From Ochrobactrum sp. CGA5 (GTDB lineage Bacteria > Pseudomonadota > Alphaproteobacteria > Rhizobiales > Rhizobiaceae), in the NCBI RefSeq assembly GCF_006345815.1, contig NZ_VCIG01000001.1, positions 1 to 64,000 on the forward strand: 64,000 nt of DNA, read 5' to 3'. The notes beneath the pieces were generated by a model that made no database searches, had not been told where the DNA came from, and saw only the letters and a list, made by a program, of their open reading frames with translations. Below, piece after piece: positions 57,379 to 64,000 of the stretch (its first letter is position 1; each line of letters starts with the position of its first letter). The translations under genes were made by a program, and so were the position numbers.

Positions 57379-57404
57379 ATTTTGAACCAGTTTATCTGGA
57401 AAAT

Positions 57405-57430
57405 AAAGCCCCGGGAAACCGGGGCTTTTT
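57405..57430 (+). terminator. Terminator after small membrane gene
   Basis: AAAGCCCCGG (57405-57414), GAAA loop, CCGGGGCTTT (57419-57428) then more T. A perfect 10-bp stem. It can also end the convergent BA14K gene. Confidence 0.92.
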
Positions 57431-57434
57431 CGCT

Positions 57435-57839
57435 TTAGAGATAGGGCGAATAGCACTGGCGTCGTGGCCCATAATTAGGCTGGAACGTGTTATCGTAGGC
57501 TCGATAGGAGCGATAGCGGTTATAACACCACCGTATATGCGGGTTGCCGCCACGATAGACGGGGGCTGAACGGTAGCGATAAGCAGGTGGTGGTCCCCAA
57601 TAACGGCGATCATAGCGATAGTATGGACGGTGATGCCGCCAGTGACGGCGATGCTCCCGCCAGTGTCGGCGGTCACGATAGTCGTAATACTGAACGTTTT
57701 GCACATTCGGTGTTGTAGTCTGGGCGGACGGCGTCGCCATCAAAGACGGCTGTGCTGCATTCGCGGCTCCAGCGGCAGCGGATAGTCCCATGCCGAGTGA
57801 TAAACATGCGGCAAACAGGGAGCAAGCAAACTTTTTCAT
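57435..57839 (-). CDS. BA14K family protein (Brucella 14-kDa immunoreactive protein family)
   Basis: 134-residue exported protein. A signal peptide ([22 protein letters not shown]) is cleaved near residue 28. A tyrosine/arginine/histidine-rich low-complexity middle (about 52-95) follows, and the BA14K domain closes it: [21 protein letters not shown] with [10 protein letters not shown], keeping the two cysteines. Family members of Brucella are immunoreactive and reported to bind immunoglobulin or sugars. GAGGAG precedes ATG 57839, so the 13-residue longer reading is rejected. Confidence 0.9.
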   Translation of the reverse strand: MKKFACSLFAACLSLGMGLSAAAGAANAAQPSLMATPSAQTTTPNVQNVQYYDYRDRRHWREHRRHWRHHRPYYRYDRRYWGPPPAYRYRSAPVYRGGNPHIRWCYNRYRSYRAYDNTFQPNYGPRRQCYSPYL

Positions 57840-58043
57840 AAGTTTCTCCTCACAGCGCGGACCGAAAAATGGAAACAATTTTCGGATAGGATGCGCGTAA
57901 AAATAAACAACTCATATCGTCCCTGCGCTCATTTTAGGCCGGACATTGTGGCAGAGCGGTGACCCGGCACGGTCACAATTTCTTGGGTCCGGCAATAGAA
58001 CGGTGATCTCTGCGGAACAGGCGGGGAGATACTTGCTCTGAAT

Positions 58044-58067
58044 TGACATAAAGATATGTTTATGTCA
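58044..58067. promoter_or_regulatory. 9-bp perfect inverted repeat upstream of metH
   Basis: TGACATAAA-N6-TTTATGTCA, 99-122 bases before the metH ATG. A TTGACA (58043-58048) overlaps its left arm and could be the -35 element, so a bound protein would block transcription. The shape (ATAAAGATAT core) resembles sites proposed for SahR, an ArsR-family regulator of the SAM cycle; that identity is inference. Confidence 0.6.
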
Positions 58068-58165
58068 TTAAGCGACTTTCGTGATGTACGTATGAGAGCA
58101 ATTCAGGTTTATGTGTCCGAACAGACCCCGTTGCTTCATAACAGATTGAATTCAGGCGGTGTTTT

Positions 58166-61100
58166 ATGGCCTCTTCCCTCGAAGATCTTTTTGGTGCGAC
58201 GGTTGCGCAGCCGGATGGCTCAGAAGTACTCGCAGCTCTCACCAAGGCGGCGCGCGAGCGTATCCTGGTCCTCGACGGTGCGATGGGGACACAGATTCAG
58301 GGGTTAGGTTTCCATGAAGAGCATTTTCGGGGTGAACGCTTCGGTGCCTGCGACTGTCAGCTTCAGGGCAATAACGATCTTCTGACGCTGACGCAGCCCA
58401 AGGCTATCGAGGAAATTCATTATGCCTACGCCATTGCGGGCGCGGATATTCTAGAAACGAACACCTTTTCTTCCACGACAATTGCCCAGGCCGATTATGG
58501 CATGGAAGAGCAGGTCTACGAATTGAACCGCGATGGCGCGCGCCTTGCCCGTCGTGCGGCCTTGCGTGCCGAGCAGAAGGATGGTCGCCGCCGTTTCGTT
58601 GCGGGTGCGCTGGGGCCGACAAACCGCACCGCTTCGCTTTCGCCGGATGTCAATAATCCCGGCTATCGCGCCGTCACCTTCGACGATTTGCGCATCGCCT
58701 ATGCAGAGCAAATCCGGGGTCTGATTGATGGCGGCTCCGACATTATTTTGATTGAAACCATCTTCGACACGCTGAATGCGAAAGCTGCTGTCTTTGCCTC
58801 GGAAGAAGTGTTTGAGGAAAAGGGTATTTTCCTGCCGGTGATGATCTCCGGCACGATCACCGATCTTTCCGGTCGCACCCTTTCCGGGCAGACGCCGACC
58901 GCATTCTGGCATTCGCTGCGTCACGCCAAGCCGTTCACCATCGGTCTCAACTGCGCACTGGGCGCGAACGCCATGCGTGCGCACCTCGACGAATTGTCGA
59001 CCATTGCCGATACCTTCATCTGTGCCTATCCGAATGCCGGTCTGCCAAACGAGTTTGGACAGTACGACGAAACCCCGGAAGCGATGGCTGCCCAGATCGA
59101 AGGCTTCGCCCGTGATGGATTGGTCAATGTGGTTGGCGGCTGCTGCGGTTCGACGCCGGAGCATATCCGCGCCATTGCCGAGGCCGTCGCGAAACATCCG
59201 CCGCGCAAGCCCGCCAAGGTTGCGCCGCTGATGCGCCTGTCGGGCCTTGAGCCGTTCACGCTCACAGAGGATATTCCTTTCGTCAATGTCGGCGAACGCA
59301 CCAACGTGACTGGCTCTGCCCGCTTCCGCAAACTCATCAAGGCTGGTGATTTCGCAGCAGCGCTCGACGTCGCGCGCGATCAGGTCGCCAATGGCGCCCA
59401 GATCATCGATATAAATATGGATGAGGGACTGATCGATTCCGAAAAGGCAATGGTCGAGTTCCTCAATCTGATTGCTGCCGAGCCGGATATTGCCCGCGTG
59501 CCGATCATGATTGACAGCTCCAAATGGGAAGTCATTGAGGCTGGCCTGAAATGCGTTCAGGGCAAGGCGGTGGTCAACTCCATCTCGATGAAGGAAGGCG
59601 AGGAAGCCTTTATTCATCACGCAAAACTTGTCCGCGCCTATGGCGCGGCGGTTGTGGTCATGGCTTTCGATGAAACGGGGCAGGCAGATACCGAGGCGCG
59701 CAAAATCGAAATCTGCACCCGTGCCTACAAGATACTGACCGAGCAGGTCGGTTTTGCACCGGAAGACATTATCTTTGATCCGAATATCTTTGCAGTCGCG
59801 ACGGGTATTGAGGAACACAACAATTACGGCGTCGATTTCATTGAGGCGACCCGGCAGATTATCGCGACCTTGCCGCATGTCCATGTCTCTGGCGGCGTGT
59901 CGAACCTGTCCTTCTCCTTCCGTGGGAATGAGCCTGTGCGTGAGGCGATGCATGCCGTGTTCCTTTACCACGCCATTCAGGCGGGCATGGATATGGGCAT
60001 CGTCAATGCCGGTCAGCTGGCGGTCTACGATGCCATCGATCCGGAATTGCGCGAGGCCTGCGAGGATGTGGTGTTGAACCGCCGATCCGACGCGACGGAA
60101 CGTCTGCTGGAAATCGCCGAACGTTTCCGTGATTCAGGTTCCAGGGAAGCCAAGACGCAGGATCTCACTTGGCGCGAATGGCCGGTTGAAAAGCGCCTTG
60201 AACATGCGCTGGTCAATGGCATTACCGAATATATTGAAGCTGATACGGAAGAAGCGCGTCTTGCTGCCGAACGTCCGCTGCATGTCATCGAAGGCCCGCT
60301 GATGGCTGGCATGAATGTGGTCGGCGACCTGTTCGGCGCGGGCAAGATGTTCCTGCCGCAGGTCGTCAAATCCGCCCGTGTGATGAAGCAGGCCGTGGCG
60401 GTTCTCTTGCCTTATATGGAAGAGGAAAAGCGCCTGAATGGCGGGGGAGAACGTCAGAGCGCCGGCAAGGTGCTGATGGCGACCGTGAAGGGCGATGTGC
60501 ACGATATCGGCAAGAATATCGTCGGCGTCGTGCTGGCCTGCAACAACTATGAGATCATCGATCTTGGTGTGATGGTGCCGTCGCAGAAGATTCTGCAGGT
60601 GGCGCGTGACGAAAACGTGGATATTATCGGCCTTTCCGGCCTTATCACGCCGTCGCTCGACGAAATGGCGCATGTGGCGGCGGAAATGGAACGCGAAGGT
60701 TTCGATATTCCGCTTCTGATCGGCGGTGCTACAACCAGTCGTGTTCATACGGCGGTGAAGATTCATCCGCGCTATGAGCGTGGACAGGCAGTGTATGTTA
60801 TTGATGCCAGCCGCGCGGTTGGCGTGGTTTCCAGCCTGCTGTCGCCGGAAGGCAAGCAGGCCTATGTTGACGGTCTGCGCGGAGAATACGCCAAGGTGGC
60901 AGCCGCTCATGCGCGCAACGAAGCCGAAAAGCAGCGCCTGCCGATCGCTCGTGCCCGTGCCAACGCACACAAGCTCGACTGGGATGGTTTTGTACCGGTA
61001 AAGCCGACATTCACCGGTACGAAAACCTTCGATGATTACGATCTGGCCGAAATTGCCCGCTACATCGACTGGACGCCGTTCTTCCAGACCTGGGAGTTGA

Positions 61101-61942
61101 AGGGGCGCTATCCTGCCATTCTTGAAGACGAGAAGCAGGGCGAGGCCGCCCGGCAGCTCTGGAACGATGCGCAGGCGATGCTGAAAAAGATCATCGACGA
61201 AAAGTGGTTCGCGCCGAAAGCTGTCGTCGGCTTCTGGCCAGCCAATGCGGTGGGGGACGATATTCGCCTTTTCACCGACGAAAGCCGCAGTCAGGAGCTT
61301 GCGAGCTTCTTCACGCTGCGCCAGCAATTGAGCAAGCGCGATGGTCGCCCGAACGTGGCGATGTCTGACTTCGTAGCGCCTCTCGAAAGCGGAAAGCCGG
61401 ATTATGTCGGCGGCTTCGTCGTGACAGCAGGTATTGGTGAAGTGGCGATAGCTGAGCGTTTTGAGCGCGCCAATGACGACTATTCGGCCATTCTTGTGAA
61501 GGCGCTCGCGGATCGCTTCGCAGAAGCTTTTGCAGAACTGATGCATGAGCGCGTGCGTAGGGAGTTCTGGGCCTACGCCTCTGATGAAACCTATACACCC
61601 GAAGAACTGATCGGAGAGCCGTATAAGGGCATCCGTCCCGCTCCGGGCTATCCAGCCCAACCCGACCACACCGAAAAGACGACCCTTTTCCGCCTTCTGG
61701 ATGCGACTGCAAACACTGGCGTGGAATTGACGGAGAGCTATGCGATGTGGCCCGGTTCCTCTGTCTCGGGTCTTTATATCGGCCACCCGGAAAGCTATTA
61801 TTTCGGGGTTGCGAAAGTCGAACGCGATCAGGTCGAGGACTATGCGAGCCGCAAGGGCATGCCGGTCGAGGAGGTCGAGCGCTGGCTCGCGCCGATCCTC
61901 AATTACACCCCGCGCACAACTTCGGAAGAGGCTGCGGCGTGA
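58166..61942 (+). CDS. metH: Cobalamin-dependent methionine synthase
   Basis: Full-length MetH of 1258 residues, transferring a methyl group from methyltetrahydrofolate to homocysteine through B12. Four modules are complete: homocysteine/zinc domain ([37 protein letters not shown]); folate domain ([18 protein letters not shown]); B12 domain with [14 protein letters not shown], where His779 is the lower axial ligand; and the reactivation domain ([28 protein letters not shown]). There is no sign of a split gene as in some rhizobia. A perfect inverted repeat lies upstream. No cobalamin riboswitch was recognised. Confidence 0.98.
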   Translation: MASSLEDLFGATVAQPDGSEVLAALTKAARERILVLDGAMGTQIQGLGFHEEHFRGERFGACDCQLQGNNDLLTLTQPKAIEEIHYAYAIAGADILETNTFSSTTIAQADYGMEEQVYELNRDGARLARRAALRAEQKDGRRRFVAGALGPTNRTASLSPDVNNPGYRAVTFDDLRIAYAEQIRGLIDGGSDIILIETIFDTLNAKAAVFASEEVFEEKGIFLPVMISGTITDLSGRTLSGQTPTAFWHSLRHAKPFTIGLNCALGANAMRAHLDELSTIADTFICAYPNAGLPNEFGQYDETPEAMAAQIEGFARDGLVNVVGGCCGSTPEHIRAIAEAVAKHPPRKPAKVAPLMRLSGLEPFTLTEDIPFVNVGERTNVTGSARFRKLIKAGDFAAALDVARDQVANGAQIIDINMDEGLIDSEKAMVEFLNLIAAEPDIARVPIMIDSSKWEVIEAGLKCVQGKAVVNSISMKEGEEAFIHHAKLVRAYGAAVVVMAFDETGQADTEARKIEICTRAYKILTEQVGFAPEDIIFDPNIFAVATGIEEHNNYGVDFIEATRQIIATLPHVHVSGGVSNLSFSFRGNEPVREAMHAVFLYHAIQAGMDMGIVNAGQLAVYDAIDPELREACEDVVLNRRSDATERLLEIAERFRDSGSREAKTQDLTWREWPVEKRLEHALVNGITEYIEADTEEARLAAERPLHVIEGPLMAGMNVVGDLFGAGKMFLPQVVKSARVMKQAVAVLLPYMEEEKRLNGGGERQSAGKVLMATVKGDVHDIGKNIVGVVLACNNYEIIDLGVMVPSQKILQVARDENVDIIGLSGLITPSLDEMAHVAAEMEREGFDIPLLIGGATTSRVHTAVKIHPRYERGQAVYVIDASRAVGVVSSLLSPEGKQAYVDGLRGEYAKVAAAHARNEAEKQRLPIARARANAHKLDWDGFVPVKPTFTGTKTFDDYDLAEIARYIDWTPFFQTWELKGRYPAILEDEKQGEAARQLWNDAQAMLKKIIDEKWFAPKAVVGFWPANAVGDDIRLFTDESRSQELASFFTLRQQLSKRDGRPNVAMSDFVAPLESGKPDYVGGFVVTAGIGEVAIAERFERANDDYSAILVKALADRFAEAFAELMHERVRREFWAYASDETYTPEELIGEPYKGIRPAPGYPAQPDHTEKTTLFRLLDATANTGVELTESYAMWPGSSVSGLYIGHPESYYFGVAKVERDQVEDYASRKGMPVEEVERWLAPILNYTPRTTSEEAAA

Positions 61943-62403
61943 TAACTGCCGCAGTCAAATTAACCTAATCTCATATACCCGTAGTTTTGACAGATGCGCC
62001 GTTTGCGTTTGACTGGTTTGTAATGGTGTATCGGCAACAAACCAGCCGATGCGGCTGCGCCGGCTTGGCCCTGCATGTTCTTTTAGATGGCATTCCGAAA
62101 AGTGTGGAACGGCTTTCGGAATAAGATGCGCGTTGGAGCGCGTCTCCAAAAGCGGGAACCGGCTTTGGGATTGAAAACAAGTTGCAGGTTTAGAATTCGC
62201 TTTCGCTTATGGCATAATTTACTTTTTAATAAAGCATATTTTAAATTAGAATAAATTAATATTTATCCAGTGATGTATCATATGTTTACGATTAGTATTT
62301 GAAAAAAAATACAGGAATGTGCTAGTGATATATTGGCATTTTATTCAAATGCTTCGAATTTCAATAATCATCAATAGTTATATTTTTCTTTGGGAAGTCT
62401 GCA
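61943..62403. other. 461-base intergenic region between metH and the LuxR gene
   Basis: Two parts. Bases 62085-62175 carry repeat-like blocks (GAAAAGTGTGGAACGGC, then AAAAGCGGGAACCGGC) akin to the 44-base repeats. Bases 62200-62400 are strikingly AT-rich with homopolymer runs, unlike the rest of the window, and should hold the LuxR gene promoter. No coding sequence seen. Confidence 0.6.
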
Positions 62404-63111
62404 ATGAAATGGGAACAGATTTATGAATCCATGCAATCTGCTGACAATGCCGGACAGCTCCTTGAATACATAGATACCTACGCCAAGCAGTGCGGATTTG
62501 CACATGCGGCTTATGTCATGCGCGTTCCGCTGCTGAACGGCGTGGTCAAATGGCTCAGCTTTGGATCGTTGCCCCAGGAATGGACCGATCATTATGTGGC
62601 CAGAAAATATGCGGATGTCGATCCCTTGATTCGTAAGGCATTGAACAGCATTGAGCCATTGGTCTGGTCACCAAAGCTGTTTGCAGAAGTACCGCAGATC
62701 TGGGCGGATGCACAGCGCTTCGGCCTCAAGGTTGGGATTTCCCAGCCATGCTGGGCTGCTCAAGGCGTGTTCGGAATGTTGTCTTTTCTGAGAAATGGTC
62801 CGGCATTATCTTCCGGTGAGATTTCGATGTTGCGGCGCCAGATGCAAATCTCAGCAAATCTTTTGCATCTTTCGATGTATGAGCATCTCGATGTTCCAGC
62901 GATGAATTGCGTTTCTGAAGTAAACCTGACGATGCGCGAGCGGGAAATCCTGCGCTGGACGAGTGAAGGAAAGACTGCCGAGATCATCGGCACGATCCTC
63001 AATATTTCCACACGTACGGTAAATTTCCATATCAGCAACGTGCTTACGAAGCTGGTTGCGGTCAACAAGGTTCAGGCGGTCGCCAAAGCCCGCACGTTCG
63101 GACTTCTCTAA
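62404..63111 (+). CDS. babR: LuxR-type quorum-sensing regulator, BabR-like
   Basis: 235-residue regulator with an N-terminal autoinducer-binding domain and C-terminal LuxR HTH. The acyl-homoserine-lactone pocket residues are all kept: W60, Y64, D73-P74, W88, G111. The HTH is LTMREREILRWTSEGKTAEIIG and STRTVNFHISNVLTKL. Position next to metH and its features fit BabR/BlxR of Brucella. No luxI gene is nearby, so it is a solo. GGGAAG precedes the ATG. The upstream 200 bases are AT-rich. Confidence 0.88.
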   Translation: MKWEQIYESMQSADNAGQLLEYIDTYAKQCGFAHAAYVMRVPLLNGVVKWLSFGSLPQEWTDHYVARKYADVDPLIRKALNSIEPLVWSPKLFAEVPQIWADAQRFGLKVGISQPCWAAQGVFGMLSFLRNGPALSSGEISMLRRQMQISANLLHLSMYEHLDVPAMNCVSEVNLTMREREILRWTSEGKTAEIIGTILNISTRTVNFHISNVLTKLVAVNKVQAVAKARTFGLL

Positions 63112-63226
63112 GTATCTTCCAAGTCCCTCGGCGGATTGTTCCGAAGGGCATCTTTCAGCGGCTTTCCGGTTTGCGCTTTTTCTGAAACGGGCTACAAATT
63201 CATTATCTTTCCCGGAGGATCAATGA

Positions 63227-64000
63227 ATGACTGCTCAGCCAAACTCTCTTGAAGCCCGCGATATCCGTTATCATCTCCATTCCTATACCGATGCTGTCCG
63301 CCTCGAAGCGGAAGGCCCGCTTGTCATTGAGCGCGGCGATGGCATTTATGTCGAAGATGGAACCGGCAAGCGTTACATTGAGGCGATGTCGGGGCTTTGG
63401 AGTGTCGGTGTGGGCTTTTCGGAGCCGCGATTGGCCGAAGCAGCCGCACGACAGATGAAGAAGTTGCCTTTCTACCATACGTTCTCTTACCGTTCGCATG
63501 GTCCTGTCATCGATTTGGCTGAAAAGCTCGTTTCGATGGCGCCCGTGCCGATGAGCAAGGCTTACTTCACCAATTCAGGCTCCGAGGCTAATGATACGGT
63601 CATCAAGTTGATCTGGTATCGTTCCAATGCGCTGGGCGAACCGGAGCGCAAGAAAATCATATCGCGCAAGCGTGGCTATCATGGTGTAACGATCGCCTCC
63701 GCCAGCCTGACTGGGCTGCCGAACAACCACCGTTCCTTCGATCTGCCAATCGACCGTATCCTGCATACGGCTTGTCCGCATCACTATCGTGAAGGACTGC
63801 CGGGGGAGACTGAGGAGCAGTTTGCAACGCGACTGGCGGATGAGCTGGAGCAGTTGATCCTTGCTGAAGGGCCACACACCATCGCTGCTTTCATTGGCGA
63901 GCCGGTGATGGGGGCTGGCGGCGTGGTCGTGCCGCCCAAAACCTACTGGGAGAAGGTGCAGGCGGTTCTCAAGCGCTACAATATTCTGCTGATCGCTGAC
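63227..64000 (+). CDS. Class III (omega-type) aminotransferase, N-terminal part
   Basis: First 258 residues of a PLP-dependent aminotransferase; the gene runs off the right edge, so there is no stop. Seen: RYHLHSYTDAVRLEAEGPL, a glycine loop YVEDGTGKRYIEAMSGLWSVGVG, FTNSGSEANDTVIKL for phosphate binding, KRGYHGVTIASASLTG, and GEPVMGAGGVVVPPKTYW ending LLIAD before the expected PLP-binding Glu/Asp. The substrate is not fixed (beta-alanine, GABA, putrescine or aromatic amines are typical). GGAGG stands 8 bases before ATG 63227; the nearer ATG 63223 gives only ten codons. Confidence 0.88.
   Translation, partial: MTAQPNSLEARDIRYHLHSYTDAVRLEAEGPLVIERGDGIYVEDGTGKRYIEAMSGLWSVGVGFSEPRLAEAAARQMKKLPFYHTFSYRSHGPVIDLAEKLVSMAPVPMSKAYFTNSGSEANDTVIKLIWYRSNALGEPERKKIISRKRGYHGVTIASASLTGLPNNHRSFDLPIDRILHTACPHHYREGLPGETEEQFATRLADELEQLILAEGPHTIAAFIGEPVMGAGGVVVPPKTYWEKVQAVLKRYNILLIAD

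Noticed and set aside
57879..58165. Cobalamin or SAM riboswitch before metH
   Set aside because: No B12-box or SAM aptamer pattern recognised; the inverted repeat suggests protein control.
58451..61786. Two leftward open frames of 506 and 550 codons
   Set aside because: Both are antisense to metH, which is complete and unmistakable.

Overview
The window is a stretch of alphaproteobacterial chromosome, almost certainly from the Brucella/Ochrobactrum group of the Rhizobiales. Supporting features are a BA14K-family protein (the Brucella 14-kDa immunoreactive protein family), a BabR-like LuxR regulator just after metH, an ActS/ActR (PrrBA/RegBA) redox two-component pair, OlsB for ornithine lipids, MmcB, the DUF1150-Hsp20 pair, a malic enzyme fused to a phosphotransacetylase-like domain, and a CtrA-type TTAA-N7-TTAAC box. 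Coding density is high and nearly everything is housekeeping. I see no rRNA, tRNA, CRISPR, prophage or conventional insertion sequence. The only mobile element is the 3' end of a group II intron at the left edge.

Layout. 1-188: the last codons of an intron-encoded maturase and intron domains V/VI, ending a few bases from the gyrB terminator hairpin. 188-8176: gyrB, an orphan cytochrome P450, and a formaldehyde-detoxification operon (frmR, adhC, an ElaA-like acetyltransferase, a DUF1345 membrane protein, fghA), with a YjaB-like acetyltransferase gene upstream. 8233-13778: hrpB helicase, the redox pair actS/actR with a DUF2267 gene between them, and mmcB. 14014-24047: an L,D-transpeptidase lipoprotein, an Nfu-type Fe-S protein, a universal stress protein, trpS, murJ, glnD and maeB. 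24203-32535: mutS, olsB, then a leftward run with two RNA methyltransferases, lspA, lapA, ihfB and sppA. 32983-39338: the lptC-lptA-lptB-rpoN-hpf-ptsN cluster, which joins LPS transport, sigma-54 and the nitrogen PTS. 39530-46438: DUF1150, hsp20, DUF2244, nth, a CysZ-like protein, a PfkB sugar/nucleoside kinase, a TRIC-type channel, grpE and hrcA. 46626-50978: rph, a VOC protein, rdgB, hemW, rsmI and yraN, several with stop/start overlaps. 51158-55950: the sulfite-assimilation operon cysG-DUF2849-cysI-cysH-DUF934. 56029-64000: a Dabb protein, ogt, a small membrane protein, a BA14K protein, metH, a LuxR solo regulator and the start of a class III aminotransferase.

How the genes work together. 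FrmR would repress the formaldehyde operon until aldehyde appears; AdhC and FghA then oxidise S-hydroxymethylglutathione to formate and glutathione. CysH, CysI and CysG (which makes siroheme) reduce activated sulfate to sulfide, and MetH uses the resulting homocysteine to make methionine. hsp20, grpE and hrcA each have a candidate heat-shock (RpoH-type) promoter upstream, best for hsp20. Several regulatory sites can be read directly: the frm operator/promoter, a CtrA box by the L,D-transpeptidase gene, a 9-bp inverted repeat before metH and overlapping inverted repeats before cysG.

No clearly new multi-gene system is visible. The items most worth a second look are the intron/gyrB junction, the DUF2267 gene inside the redox two-component locus, the CtrA box by the L,D-transpeptidase gene, the palindromes before metH and cysG, and the long palindrome-rich gap between rpoN and hpf.
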